DNA of 64,000 bases from JBKPNX01 sp046732855 (GCA_046732855.1 JBKPNX010000033.1:1-64000); one strand, 5' to 3'. Counted from the first letter of the stretch, positions 15,645 to 25,528 are shown. Made by a program: numbers and translations. The notes: generated by a model from the sequence alone, not told the origin.

Positions 15645-16847
15645 ATGGAACGCACAGGACGGCTTCTGATCTACAGCCACGACAGCTTCGGGCTCGGGCA
15701 CCTGCGGCGTTGTCAGACCATCGCGCATCATCTGGTCGACGCCTTTCCCGACCTCACCGCCCTGATCCTGTCGGGCTCGCCGATCATCGGCAGCTTCGAT
15801 TTCAAATCCCGGGTCGACTTCGTCCGCGTGCCGGGCGTGATCAAGCTGCGCAACGGCGAATACACGCCGCTGCAGCTGCATCTCGGCCTGGAGCAGACGC
15901 TCGCCATGCGCAGCTCGATCGTGCGGCACACCGCCGACATCTTCGACCCGCACCTGTTCCTGGTCGACAAGGAGCCGCTCGGCCTGCGCGGCGAGGTCCG
16001 CGAGACCTTGTTGATGCTGAAGGAGCGCGGCACGCGCCTCGTGCTGGGTCTGCGCGACGTCATGGACGAGCCCCGCAGCCTGCTCGGCGAGTGGCGGCGC
16101 AAGAACGTGTTCCCGGCGCTTTACGATCTCTATGACGAGATCTGGGTGTACGGCCTGCCGCAGATCTTCGACCCCGTCTTGGAGCTGCCGGGCATGGCGG
16201 GGCTGAGCGACAAGCTGATTTTCACGGGCTATTTGCGTCGGTCGCTGTCGCCAGCGCCGCCCGAGGCGCGCGAGCGCGAGTTGCCCGACGAGCCGTACGT
16301 GCTGGTGACCACCGGCGGCGGCGGCGACGGCGAAGACCTGATCGACTGGGTGCTCAGCGCTTACGAGTTCGACCGCAGCATCCCGCACCCCGCCCTGCTC
16401 GTGTTCGGCCCGTTCATGCACCTCGAGCGCCGGCGTGATTTCCAGGAGCGCGCGGCGCGGCTCGACCGGGTCTACACTATCACCTTTGACGCTCGCTTCG
16501 AGCGCCTGGTCGCGCCCGCCGTCGGCGTGGTCGCGATGGGCGGCTACAACACGTTCTGCGAGATCCTGTCGTTCGGCAAGCCGGCGCTGATCGTGCCGCG
16601 CACGGCGCCGCGTCAGGAGCAGTATCTGCGTGCCGAGCGCGCCAGCCGCCTGGGCTTGATCCGCATGCTGCCCGACGACGGCGTGCGGGCGCCTCGGTGC
16701 ATGGCCGAGCAACTGCACACGCTGGCCGGCTGGCCGCGGCCCCGGCCGGAGCAGATCGCGGGACTGCTCGCCGGGCTGGAGCGGATCTCCGAGCGGGCCG
16801 CCCCCTGGCTCGATCTGAAGGAGCAGCCGCTGCCACGCTCCGCCTGA
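15645..16847 (+). CDS. Predicted glycosyltransferase, COG4671-like (GT-B fold)
   Basis: 400 residues from ATG 15645 (GAGAGG upstream). N-terminal GRLLIYSHDSFGLGHLRRC is the start of the GT28/MurG-like predicted glycosyltransferases; the C-terminal half has VTTGGGGDGEDLI, a GPFM segment and GGYNTFCEILSFGKPALIVPR, the nucleotide-sugar-binding region. It probably transfers a sugar from an activated nucleotide donor in the cytoplasm. First gene of an eight-gene operon; its stop overlaps the next start (TGATG). A second paralogue lies at 19872-21041. Confidence 0.85.
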   Translation: MERTGRLLIYSHDSFGLGHLRRCQTIAHHLVDAFPDLTALILSGSPIIGSFDFKSRVDFVRVPGVIKLRNGEYTPLQLHLGLEQTLAMRSSIVRHTADIFDPHLFLVDKEPLGLRGEVRETLLMLKERGTRLVLGLRDVMDEPRSLLGEWRRKNVFPALYDLYDEIWVYGLPQIFDPVLELPGMAGLSDKLIFTGYLRRSLSPAPPEARERELPDEPYVLVTTGGGGDGEDLIDWVLSAYEFDRSIPHPALLVFGPFMHLERRRDFQERAARLDRVYTITFDARFERLVAPAVGVVAMGGYNTFCEILSFGKPALIVPRTAPRQEQYLRAERASRLGLIRMLPDDGVRAPRCMAEQLHTLAGWPRPRPEQIAGLLAGLERISERAAPWLDLKEQPLPRSA

Positions 16848-18118
16848 TGGCTGCGCCCGTGAACGTCGCCGCGCGCCGCCGCATTGCGGTCGTGGTGAAG
16901 GGCTATCCGCGCCTGTCGGAGACGTTCATCGCGCAGGAGATTCTCGGCCTAGAGCGACGGGGGTTGGCGCTGACGATCGTCTCGCTCCGTCATCCAACCG
17001 ATCCCGCGGTGCACGAGTTGCACCGCCAGATTCAGGCGCCGGTGCTCTATCTGCCGGAGTATGTGTACCAGGAGCCCGCGCGCGTGCTGCGGGCCTGGCG
17101 GCGCGTCCGGCGCTGGCCGAGCTACAGGACGGCGCTGCGCCTGTGGCGGCGCGATCTGCGTCGCGATCCGACCAGCAACCGCGGCCGGCGCTTCGGCCAG
17201 GCCCTGGTTCTCGCCCACGAGCTGCCGGCCGACGTCGGCCTGCTGTACGCGCATTATCTGCACACGCCGGCCTCAGTCGCGCGCTATGCCGCGGTGCTGT
17301 GCGGTCTGCCATGGTGCGCCTCGGCGCACGCCAAGGACATCTGGACCACCCCGGCATGGGAGCAGGCCGAGAAGCTGCGGGAGTGCGCGTGGGCAACTAC
17401 GTGCACTGCGGCCGGCGCCGCGCAGCTGCGCGCCCTGGCGCCGGATGTCGATCTGATGTTGACCCATCACGGGCTCGACGCCAATCGCTTCGCTGCGCCG
17501 CAGAGGTCGCTCGGCCCTGACGGGCGCGATCCCGCCCGACCGGTGCGCCTGCTCGGCGTCGCGCGCCTCGTGCCGAAGAAGGGCATCGAGGTGCTGCTCG
17601 CGGCGCTCGCGGCGCTGCCGTCTGGGCTGCACTGGCGCTACGAGCACATCGGCGGCGGGCCGCTGCGCGAGGCGCTTACTGCGCTTGCCGGGCGCCTCGG
17701 TCTTACTGAGCGCATCGCATGGCGCGGCGCGCTGCCGCACGACCGGGTGGCGGACGCGTATCGCGCCGCCGATCTGTTCGTGCTGGCGAGCCGGATCGCG
17801 CCGGATGGCGACCGCGATGGCCTGCCGAACGTGCTGCTGGAGGCGGGCGCGCTGGAACTGCCCGTGGTCGCAAGCCGGGTCGGCGCCGTGGCCGAGCTGA
17901 TCGAGGAGGGCGCGAACGGGCTCCTCGTGCCCCCGGACGACCCGGCGGCGCTTGCAGGAGCGCTCGCGACGCTGATCCGCGACCCGGCGGCACGCCTGCA
18001 CTACGGCCGGGCGGGGCGGCGGCGCGTGCTCGAGCAGTTCGCCATGGAGCCTGGCATCGACCGACTGGCGGCGCGCCTCTGCGGCGCGCTCGAGCGGGCC
18101 GATCGGATCGCCGCATGA
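16847..18118 (+). CDS. Glycosyltransferase family 4
   Basis: 423 residues, ATG overlapping the previous stop. N-terminal YPRLSETFIAQEILGLERRG is the hallmark of a group of exopolysaccharide GT4 enzymes; HAKDIW follows mid-sequence. The C-terminal Rossmann half contains GVARLVPKKGIEVLLAAL, GGGPLREAL and the donor-binding ExxxxxxxE motif (LPNVLLEAGALELPVVAS). Typical length for GT4. Likely adds a hexose during surface-glycan synthesis. The stop overlaps the following gene (ATGA). Confidence 0.9.
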   Translation: MAAPVNVAARRRIAVVVKGYPRLSETFIAQEILGLERRGLALTIVSLRHPTDPAVHELHRQIQAPVLYLPEYVYQEPARVLRAWRRVRRWPSYRTALRLWRRDLRRDPTSNRGRRFGQALVLAHELPADVGLLYAHYLHTPASVARYAAVLCGLPWCASAHAKDIWTTPAWEQAEKLRECAWATTCTAAGAAQLRALAPDVDLMLTHHGLDANRFAAPQRSLGPDGRDPARPVRLLGVARLVPKKGIEVLLAALAALPSGLHWRYEHIGGGPLREALTALAGRLGLTERIAWRGALPHDRVADAYRAADLFVLASRIAPDGDRDGLPNVLLEAGALELPVVASRVGAVAELIEEGANGLLVPPDDPAALAGALATLIRDPAARLHYGRAGRRRVLEQFAMEPGIDRLAARLCGALERADRIAA

Positions 18119-19281
18119 GCGGGCCGGTGGCCTTCTATGCGCCGCTCAAGCCGCCGGACCACACGGTGCCGTCCGGCGACCGGCGCATGGCGCGCGCCCT
18201 GATCGAGGCGCTGAAGCTGGCCGGCGTCCCGGTCGAGCTGGCGAGCCGGCTGCGCAGCTACGATCGGACGGGAGATCCCGGGCGCCAGCGCCACCTCCGG
18301 GGTCTCGGCGAGCGGGTCGCCGCCCAGCTGCTCGAGCGCTATCGCCGGATGCCGGCCGCAAGTCAGCCTTACGCGTGGCTGACCTACCATGCCTACCACA
18401 AGTCGCCGGACTGGCTGGGGCCCAGGATCACGGCCGCGCTTGGCATTCCCTACGTGCTGGCCGAGGCGTCATTCGCGCCCAAGCAGCGGGAGGGTGCTTG
18501 GGCCGACGGTCACGCCGCGACCGAACAGGCGATCAGCGCCGCCGATGTGGTGCTCGCGCTGACCGAGGTGGACGTCGCATGTCTGGCGCCGCTGGTCGCC
18601 CCGCCGGCCGAGTTGCGCCGCCTGCCGCCGTTCGTCGATACGGCGCCCTTTCGTGCGGCGCACGCCGAGCGCCAGCGGCACCGCGCCGCGCTCGCCGGGC
18701 GCTTCGGCCTGGATCCTCAGCGGCCCTGGCTGCTTGCCGTGGCCATGATGCGCAACGACGTGAAGCGGGAGTCCTACGCCATCCTGGCCCGGGCGCTTGC
18801 TCAGGTGGACGAGCTGCCGTGGCAGCTGCTCGTGATCGGCGATGGCCCGGCGCGGCCGGTAATCGAGACGATGCTGCACAGCCTCGGCGAGGATCGCGTC
18901 CGCCTCACCGGCCTGGTCCCGGAGGACGCGCTGCCGCCCCTCTACGCGGCGGCGGACCTCTACGTCTGGCCGGCAGTCCGCGAGGCGTACGGCATCGCCC
19001 TGCTCGAGGCCCAGGCTGCCGGCTTGCCGGCGGTTGCCGGGCGCGAGGGCGGCGTGGCGGAAGTGGTCGCCGACGGCCAGAGCGCGGTGCTGACCGCGCC
19101 GCGCGACGCCAGCGCCTTCGCCCGCGCGGTTCGAGAATTGCTGGAGCGCCCGGAGCGCCGCCATGCCATGGCCGAGGCGGCCGCGCGATTCGCCCATGAC
19201 GAGCGCGGGATCGGACACGCCGCCGCCGAGCTGGCGGCCGCGCTCGCCGCGGCGGCCGCGATTCGCGCCCAGCGCCGATGA
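18115..19281 (+). CDS. Glycosyltransferase family 4 (second)
   Basis: 388 residues, ATGA overlap on both sides. N-terminus AFYAPLKPPDHTVPSGDRRMAR matches a subgroup of GT4 proteins found beside GT/deacetylase operons. The C-terminal half has VIGDGPARPVIE, GLVPEDALPPLYAAADLYVWP and EAYGIALLEAQAAGLPAVAG, the E-x7-E sugar-nucleotide binding motif. Ends in an Ala-rich helix. Its acceptor is unknown. Confidence 0.88.
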   Translation: MSGPVAFYAPLKPPDHTVPSGDRRMARALIEALKLAGVPVELASRLRSYDRTGDPGRQRHLRGLGERVAAQLLERYRRMPAASQPYAWLTYHAYHKSPDWLGPRITAALGIPYVLAEASFAPKQREGAWADGHAATEQAISAADVVLALTEVDVACLAPLVAPPAELRRLPPFVDTAPFRAAHAERQRHRAALAGRFGLDPQRPWLLAVAMMRNDVKRESYAILARALAQVDELPWQLLVIGDGPARPVIETMLHSLGEDRVRLTGLVPEDALPPLYAAADLYVWPAVREAYGIALLEAQAAGLPAVAGREGGVAEVVADGQSAVLTAPRDASAFARAVRELLERPERRHAMAEAAARFAHDERGIGHAAAELAAALAAAAAIRAQRR

Positions 19282-19868
19282 CCCCGGTCCTGCTGGTCCG
19301 CCACGGCCCGACCGAGTGGAACGAGAGCGGTCGAATTCAGGGCCGTGCCGACGTCGCCCTGTCGGCACGCGGCCGCGCGCAGGTCGCGACGTGGCGACTG
19401 CCGGCGCAGTGGGCGCAAGCGCGCGTGCTCAGCAGCCCGCTCGGCCGGGCGCGCGAGACGGCAGTGATTCTGACCGGCCGAACTCCGGTCATCGATGATC
19501 GTCTGGTCGAGATGGACTGGGGTCGCTTTCAGGGCCGGCGCCTCGCCGAGCTGCGCGCGCAGGCGCCCGCTGAGATAGCGACGAACGAGGCCCGTGGTCT
19601 GGACTTCCGCCCGCCGGGCGGCGAGAGCCCGCGCGAGGTGTGCGCCCGCCTCCGCACGCTGCTCGCCGAGCTGACGGCCGAGGGGCAACCGGTCGTGGCG
19701 GTGTGTCACAAAGGGGTGATCCGCGCGGCGCTCGTGCTCGCGACCGGCTGGAACATGGCGAGCAAGCCGCCGCTCCGCCTGGGGCGCGCGGTGGGGTGCG
19801 CGCTGTGCTGTGATGCGGATGGCCGCATCGAGCTCGGCGCGCCGGTCCCCCTCTCCAACGCAGACTAG
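19278..19868 (+). CDS. Histidine phosphatase family protein (PGAM-like)
   Basis: 196 residues, ATGA overlap with the GT4 gene. VRHGPTEWNE contains the phospho-accepting histidine (RHG), SSPLGRARETA supplies the second arginine and VCHKGVIRAAL the second histidine. Family members dephosphorylate sugar phosphates, alpha-ribazole phosphate or phosphoproteins. Inside this operon a sugar-phosphate or polyprenyl-linked intermediate is the likeliest substrate. Three bases separate it from the next gene. Confidence 0.88.
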   Translation: MTPVLLVRHGPTEWNESGRIQGRADVALSARGRAQVATWRLPAQWAQARVLSSPLGRARETAVILTGRTPVIDDRLVEMDWGRFQGRRLAELRAQAPAEIATNEARGLDFRPPGGESPREVCARLRTLLAELTAEGQPVVAVCHKGVIRAALVLATGWNMASKPPLRLGRAVGCALCCDADGRIELGAPVPLSNAD

Positions 19869-19871
19869 GCG

Positions 19872-21041
19872 ATGACCGTCCTGTTCTGGGTCCAGCATCT
19901 GCTCGGCAGCGGCCATTTGAAGCGCGCCGCCACCCTGGCGCGCGCGATCAGCGAACGCGGCCTGCGCGTGGTCATCGCGAGCGGCGGGACGCCGGCGCCC
20001 TGGCTGGTCGGCGGCGTCGAGCTGGTCCAGCTGCCGCCGGTGCGGGCAAGCGATCTCGCCTTCACGAGCCTGCTGGATGAGCACGACCGGCCGCTTGACG
20101 ACCGCTTCCGCGCAGTGCGTCGCGAGCGGCTGCTGGCGCTGTTTGAGGAGCTGCGCCCGCGGGTGGTCGTCACAGAGATGTTCCCGTTCGGCCGGCGCGC
20201 GTTCCGGTTCGAGCTCCTGCCGCTACTCGAGGCGGCGGCGCGCGCCCGGCCGCGTCCGTGGCGCCTCTGCTCGGTGCGCGATGTGCTGGTGCGCAAGCCG
20301 GATCCGGAGGGCTACGCCTGGATGCTCGCGCTGGCGCGCGCCCATTTCGATCGCATCCTCGTGCACACCGATCCGCAGCTGATCCCGTTCGGGCACACCT
20401 TCCCGCACGCCGCAGCGCTCGACAACCGGCTGGTCGAGACCGGCTACGTGACCGAGCCGCTCGTCGCGCCAACCGTCGAGCGCGCGGGCGAGGTGCTGGT
20501 CTCCGCCGGCGGCGGCCGGGTCGGCGCAAAATTGCTGGAGGCGGCGCTCGAGGGGCGCCCGCTGTCGCGCCTGCGCAAGCGCCCGTGGCGGTTGATCGCG
20601 GGCGGCCATCTCGCCGGCGACGCGTTCGAGACGCTTACCGGGCGGCTGCCGGGGGGCGTGATATTGGAGCGCCAGCGAGACGATTTCCCGGCGCTCCTGG
20701 CAAACAGCCTTCTCTCCGTCTCACAAGCCGGCTACAACACTGTCCTGGAGGGGCTGCGTTTCCACAAGCCGATGGTCTTGGTACCATTCGAGACGGCTAC
20801 GGAAACGGAACAAAGAACGCGTGCGGAGCGTCTGGTGGAACTGGGCTTCGCCGAAGTCGTGTGGGAGAGCGAGTTGACGCCGCAGGCGCTCGCCGGCGCG
20901 ATCGATCGTGCGTGGCGCACTCCGCCCGTACGAATGCCACGCTTACGCCTCGATGGGGCGGCGCGGAGCGCCGACCTCGTGGCCGCGCTCGCGGCCATGC
21001 CGGCGCCGGATCAGCGGGCCGGTGCGGAGGCTGTTCGTTGA
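19872..21041 (+). CDS. Predicted glycosyltransferase, COG4671-like (paralogue)
   Basis: 389 residues. Begins VLFWVQHLLGSGHLKRAATLA, the same N-terminal pattern as the first gene of the operon, and has VSAGGGRVG, LLSVSQAGYNTVLEGLRFH and KPMVLVPFE in the C-terminal nucleotide-sugar-binding half. Residues in the intervening loop are divergent, so the two paralogues probably use different acceptors. The last base of its TGA overlaps the TTG start of the next gene. Confidence 0.85.
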   Translation: MTVLFWVQHLLGSGHLKRAATLARAISERGLRVVIASGGTPAPWLVGGVELVQLPPVRASDLAFTSLLDEHDRPLDDRFRAVRRERLLALFEELRPRVVVTEMFPFGRRAFRFELLPLLEAAARARPRPWRLCSVRDVLVRKPDPEGYAWMLALARAHFDRILVHTDPQLIPFGHTFPHAAALDNRLVETGYVTEPLVAPTVERAGEVLVSAGGGRVGAKLLEAALEGRPLSRLRKRPWRLIAGGHLAGDAFETLTGRLPGGVILERQRDDFPALLANSLLSVSQAGYNTVLEGLRFHKPMVLVPFETATETEQRTRAERLVELGFAEVVWESELTPQALAGAIDRAWRTPPVRMPRLRLDGAARSADLVAALAAMPAPDQRAGAEAVR

Positions 21042-21772
21042 CGGGCTGGGCCGAGCTGCGCGCCGCGCTCGACGATGCCGCTGAACGCGGCGAAGCGATT
21101 CGCGTGTGGTGGCGTGACGACGACGCCGGGCGCGACCATCCGGCGCTGAGCCGCCTGCTGCAGCTGGCCGAGCGCCACGATCTGCCGCTGGCGCTCGCGG
21201 TCGTGCCGCTGTGGCTCGAGCCGGATGGCCAGGCGCGGATCGCGGCGAATCGCCACGTCACCGTTCTGCAGCACGGGTTTGCGCATGCCAATCACGCGCC
21301 ACCGCAGCGCCGGTCGATCGAGCTCGGCGGGCGTGACCTCGCTAGTATTCTTGCCGAGCTGGAGAAGGGCCGGGCCATGCTCGCGGATGCGTTCGGCTGC
21401 GCCTTCCTGGCGGTGCTCGTGCCGCCCTGGAACCGGCTGGACGCCGGCCTGGTCGATCGGCTGACCGGGTGCGGCTTCATCGGCCTGTCCACCTTCGGCC
21501 GGCGCGCGGGCGCCGAGGCCGTTCCGGGTCTGGTCCAGGTCAACACCCACCTCGATCCCATCGACTGGCATGGCACCCGCCTGTTTGTCGGCGAGGCCGC
21601 AGCGCTCGCCCGGCTCGTCGCGGTGCTCGACGCCGATGAGCCGATCGGCATCGTCAGCCATCATCTCGCCATGGACGAAGAGGGGTGGGCGTTCCTCGAT
21701 CGGCTGCTCGGCGTGCTCGCCGCGCATCCGGGCGCGCGGCTGTGCGCGGCGGATGAGCTGTTCGCGTCATGA
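21038..21772 (+). CDS. Polysaccharide deacetylase-like protein
   Basis: 244 residues from TTG 21038 (TTGA overlap). VWWRDDDAGRDHPAL supplies the metal-binding aspartate pair, HGFAHANH the histidine motif, and LVPPWNRLD a catalytic-region loop; these correspond to the NodB-like motifs MT1-MT3. No signal peptide is seen, so it acts in the cytoplasm or on a cytoplasmic lipid-linked glycan, unlike secreted deacetylases. Its stop overlaps the start of the ABC ATPase gene (ATGA). Confidence 0.82.
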   Translation: MTGWAELRAALDDAAERGEAIRVWWRDDDAGRDHPALSRLLQLAERHDLPLALAVVPLWLEPDGQARIAANRHVTVLQHGFAHANHAPPQRRSIELGGRDLASILAELEKGRAMLADAFGCAFLAVLVPPWNRLDAGLVDRLTGCGFIGLSTFGRRAGAEAVPGLVQVNTHLDPIDWHGTRLFVGEAAALARLVAVLDADEPIGIVSHHLAMDEEGWAFLDRLLGVLAAHPGARLCAADELFAS

Positions 21773-23670
21773 CCGGACCGCTGCTCGAGATCCGGGATCT
21801 GGCGGTCGACTTCCTCGCCGACGAAGGCATCGTCCAGGCCGTCCGGGGCGTCAGCTTCTCCGTCGAGCAGGGCAAGACGGTCGCCCTGGTCGGCGAGAGC
21901 GGCTCGGGCAAGACGGTGATCTCGCAGGCGATTCTCGGGATCCTGCCGCCGATCGCCCGGATCACCCGCGGCTCGATTCTGTTCCGCGATCCACGCCGCG
22001 ATCACGCACCGCTCGACCTCGCCGCCTACGACGATCACCATCCGGTGCGCCGGTCGATCCGGGGCGGCCGCATCTCGATCATCTTCCAGGAGCCGATGAG
22101 CTCGCTGTCGCCGCTGCACACGATCGGCGACCAGATCAGCGAGGCGTTGCTGCTGCACAGCCGGGTGGACGATGGAGAGGGCGCGCGGCAGACCATCGAG
22201 ATGCTCGGGCGGGTCGGCTTCCCGGATCCCGGTCGCGCCTTCAAGACCTATCCGTTCGAATTGTCGGGCGGCCTGCGCCAGCGGGCGATGATCGCGATGG
22301 CGCTGGTGTGCGGTCCGGCGCTGCTGATCGCCGACGAGCCGACCACCGCATTGGACGTCACCATTCAGGCGCAGATCCTGCAGCTGATGAAGGAGCTCCA
22401 GCGCGAATTCCACATGGCGATTCTGTTTATCACGCACGATCTCGGCATCGTCGCCAACATGGCGGATGAGGTGGTCGTGCTCTATCACGGGCGGGTGATG
22501 GAAAGCGGCAGCTGCGCCGACCTGCTGACCGCCCCGCGCCATCCCTATCTCAAGGCGCTCCTGCATGCGGTGCCGCGTCTGCACATGACGCCCGGCGAGC
22601 GCCTGACGCCGATTCGGGAAGTGCCAGCCTCAGGGCGCGCCTTGCTGCGCAACGGCGCAGACGAGTCCACCCCCGGCATCGAGAGGCCGGGTCCGGCGAC
22701 GCTGCTCGCGGTGGCCGGTCTGCGCAAGACCTATCGGACGCGCAAGGGCAGCTGGTTCGGCGGCGAGACGCGGGAGATCGTGGCGGTCGATGATGTCACC
22801 TTCGCCATTCGGCGCGGCGAGTCGTTCGGCCTGGTCGGCGAGAGTGGCTGCGGCAAGACCACGGTGTCCAAGATCATCATGCGCGCGGTCCGGCCCGATG
22901 CCGGCTCGGTGACCTTCCATGCCGCCGACGGCCCGATCGACGTGCTGGCGCTGGAGCGGCACCGGCTGGAGCGCTTCCGCCGCCGTCTGCAGTACATCTT
23001 TCAGGACCCGTTCCACTCCCTCAACCCGCGCATGACCGTATACGACATCGTGGCCGAGCCGCTGGTCATTCACGGTATCGGCGACGAGCACGAGCGGACC
23101 GAGCGGGTCAAGGCGCTGCTCGCCGCGGTCGGCCTGGACGTGCGGCACCTGCGCCGCTATCCGCACAGCTTCTCCGGCGGCCAGCGCCAGCGGATCGGCA
23201 TCGCCCGCTCGCTCGCGCTCGGGCCCGAGATGCTGATCTGCGACGAGCCGGTATCCGCCCTGGACGTCTCGGTCCAGGCGCAGATCCTCAATCTGCTGAA
23301 AGATCTGCAGAGCGAGCTGAATCTCACTTACCTGTTCATCTCGCACAATTTGGCGGTCGTGAAGTACATCTGCCAGCGCATCGCCGTGATGTGCGCCGGC
23401 CGCATCGTCGAGATCGCGCCGACCGAGCTGCTGTTCGCCCGCCCGGTCCATCCCTACACCCGCGCGCTGCTCGCCGCGGTGCCGGAGCCCGATCTGGCGC
23501 AGCCCCTCAACTTCGCCGCCCTGATGGCGGGCAAATCCTCGGAACCCGCCGCTTGGCCGCAGCCGTTCACGCTCGGCAGCGACCTGACTCAGATGGCCGA
23601 CCTGGGCGGCCAGCATTTCGTTCGCATGAGCCCGAAAGCCAATGTCCAGGACGCTCTCAATGCCGCGTAG
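21769..23670 (+). CDS. Peptide/nickel-type ABC transporter, two fused ATP-binding domains (DppD-DppF-like)
   Basis: 633 residues carrying two complete ABC ATPases in tandem: Walker A at 42-49 (GESGSGKT) with signature LSGGLRQRAM and DEPTTALD; then Walker A GESGCGKTT near 360 with FSGGQRQRIG and DEPVSALD. Each is followed by the HPYL/HPYT oligopeptide-transporter C-terminal motif. This D-F fusion energises uptake of oligopeptides or similar solutes. The partner binding protein follows immediately, overlapping 29 bp, but no DppB/DppC permease genes are present nearby. Confidence 0.92.
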   Translation: MTGPLLEIRDLAVDFLADEGIVQAVRGVSFSVEQGKTVALVGESGSGKTVISQAILGILPPIARITRGSILFRDPRRDHAPLDLAAYDDHHPVRRSIRGGRISIIFQEPMSSLSPLHTIGDQISEALLLHSRVDDGEGARQTIEMLGRVGFPDPGRAFKTYPFELSGGLRQRAMIAMALVCGPALLIADEPTTALDVTIQAQILQLMKELQREFHMAILFITHDLGIVANMADEVVVLYHGRVMESGSCADLLTAPRHPYLKALLHAVPRLHMTPGERLTPIREVPASGRALLRNGADESTPGIERPGPATLLAVAGLRKTYRTRKGSWFGGETREIVAVDDVTFAIRRGESFGLVGESGCGKTTVSKIIMRAVRPDAGSVTFHAADGPIDVLALERHRLERFRRRLQYIFQDPFHSLNPRMTVYDIVAEPLVIHGIGDEHERTERVKALLAAVGLDVRHLRRYPHSFSGGQRQRIGIARSLALGPEMLICDEPVSALDVSVQAQILNLLKDLQSELNLTYLFISHNLAVVKYICQRIAVMCAGRIVEIAPTELLFARPVHPYTRALLAAVPEPDLAQPLNFAALMAGKSSEPAAWPQPFTLGSDLTQMADLGGQHFVRMSPKANVQDALNAA

Positions 23671-25516
23671 TCCGCTCGTCGCCACCTCCGTCCTGATGCT
23701 CGGCCTCGGGTTGCTTGGCGGTGTCCTGCTGGGCGTTGGACCGGCCGCCGCAGGCCCGCCCGACGAGCCGAGCGTGGTCGAGATGGACGGTTCCAAGACC
23801 GTGGGCAAGCCCGGCGGCACCTTGGACATGCTGGTCGGACGGGCCAAGGACACCCGCCTCATGGTCGTGTACGGCTATGCCCGGCTGGTCGGCTACGACG
23901 AAGCGCTCGAGCTGAAGCCGGACATCCTCAAGGACGTCGAGGTCGAAGACGGCCGCATCTTCACCTTGCGCCTGCGCCCGGGGCACCGCTGGTCCGATGG
24001 CGAACCGTTCACCAGCGACGATTTCCGCTACTGGTGGGAGGACGTCGCCAACAACGCCCAGCTCAGCCCGACCGGCCCGCCGGCCGAGCTGTTCGTCGAT
24101 GGCGAGGCGCCAAAGGTCGAGTTCCCGGACCCCTTGACCGTGCGCTACAGCTGGACGAAGCCGAATCCGTTCTTTCTGCCGGCGCTCGCCGGCGCGACGC
24201 CCACCTTCATCTACATGCCGGCCCACTATCTCAAGCAGTTCCACGAGAAGTACGCCGATCCCGACCAGCTCGCGGCCAAGGTCCAGGAGGCGCAGGCGCG
24301 CGACTGGGCGCAGCTGCACGGCCGCAAGGACGGCATGTATGCGTTCGACAACCCGGATCTGCCGACCCTGCAGCCCTGGCGCCCGACCACGCCGGCGCCG
24401 GCGACCCGGTTCGTGTTCGAGCGCAACGAGTACTTCCACCGGGTCGATTCGACCGGCCAGCAGCTGCCCTATATCGACCGGGTGGCGCTGGATGTGGTCG
24501 ACGACAAGCTGATTCCGGTCAAAACCGGCGCCGGGGAGACCGATCTCCAGTCACGCGGCCTGTTCTTCAAGCACTACACCTTCCTGAAGGAGAGCGAGGC
24601 GCGCAGTCATCTGGATACGTACCTGTGGGAGACGGCGCAGGGCGCGCACGTCGCCATCTACCCCAATCTCAACGCCCATGACGAGGTGTGGCGCAAGCTG
24701 TTCCGCGACGTGCGCTTCCGCCGCGCGCTGTCGCTCGCCGTCGACCGCGACGAGATCAACCAGATCATGTACTTCGGCCTTGCGATTGGCGGCGGCAACA
24801 CCGTCCTGCCCAAAAGCCCGTTGTACAAGCCGGAGTATCGCGATACCTGGGCACAGTTCGATCTGGAGCAGGCGAACGCGTTGCTCGACGAGATCGGTCT
24901 GACCGAGCGCTCGGACGAGGGCCTGCGTCTCCTGCCGGACGGCCGGCCGATGGAAATCATCGTCGAGACGGCGGGCGAGGAGACCGAGCAGTCGGACGTT
25001 CTCGAGCTTGTCGAGGAGTCGTGGCTCCAGCTCGGCATCAGGATTCATACCAAGCCTTCCCAGCGCGAAGTGTTCCGCAACCGCGTGTTCGCCGGCGATG
25101 CCCTGATGTCGATCTGGTATGGTCTCGAGAACGGCATCCCCACCGCCGACATGAGCCCGAGCGAGTTCGCGCCGACGAGTCAGCAGCAGTTGCAGTGGCC
25201 GAAGTGGGGCCAGTACTTCGAGACCAAAGGCGCCGCCGGCGAACCGCCGGACGAACCCGAGCCGAAAAAGCTGCTCGAGCTGTTCACCGCATGGCGCGCC
25301 GCGCACGACAGCGAAGAACGCGCTGCGATCTGGCACGACATCCTGGCGCTCTACAGCGACCAGGTGTACTCGATCGGCCTCGTCAGCGGCGTGCTGCAGC
25401 CCGTGGCCGTGCGGCAGAACCTGCACAACGTGCCCAAGGAAGCGGTCTACAACTGGGAGCCGGGCGCACAGTTCGGCGTGTATCGCCCCGACACCTTCTG
25501 GTTCGACCAGCAGTAA
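23642..25516 (+). CDS. Family 5 (peptide-type) ABC substrate-binding protein
   Basis: 624 residues from ATG 23642; ATG 23660 is equally plausible. A signal peptide is present (LVATSVLMLGLGLLGGVLLG with AAAGPP after). LRPGHRWSDGEPFTSDDFRYW is the SBP_bac_5 signature, and LFRDVRFRRALSLAVDRDEIN is the second conserved block. Larger than DppA (about 535), similar to glycan- or opine-binding relatives. With the fused ATPase it makes two thirds of an uptake system. Ends 12 bp from the convergent kinase gene. Confidence 0.92.
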   Translation: MSRTLSMPRSPLVATSVLMLGLGLLGGVLLGVGPAAAGPPDEPSVVEMDGSKTVGKPGGTLDMLVGRAKDTRLMVVYGYARLVGYDEALELKPDILKDVEVEDGRIFTLRLRPGHRWSDGEPFTSDDFRYWWEDVANNAQLSPTGPPAELFVDGEAPKVEFPDPLTVRYSWTKPNPFFLPALAGATPTFIYMPAHYLKQFHEKYADPDQLAAKVQEAQARDWAQLHGRKDGMYAFDNPDLPTLQPWRPTTPAPATRFVFERNEYFHRVDSTGQQLPYIDRVALDVVDDKLIPVKTGAGETDLQSRGLFFKHYTFLKESEARSHLDTYLWETAQGAHVAIYPNLNAHDEVWRKLFRDVRFRRALSLAVDRDEINQIMYFGLAIGGGNTVLPKSPLYKPEYRDTWAQFDLEQANALLDEIGLTERSDEGLRLLPDGRPMEIIVETAGEETEQSDVLELVEESWLQLGIRIHTKPSQREVFRNRVFAGDALMSIWYGLENGIPTADMSPSEFAPTSQQQLQWPKWGQYFETKGAAGEPPDEPEPKKLLELFTAWRAAHDSEERAAIWHDILALYSDQVYSIGLVSGVLQPVAVRQNLHNVPKEAVYNWEPGAQFGVYRPDTFWFDQQ

Positions 25517-25528
25517 CTGTGCCGCCGG

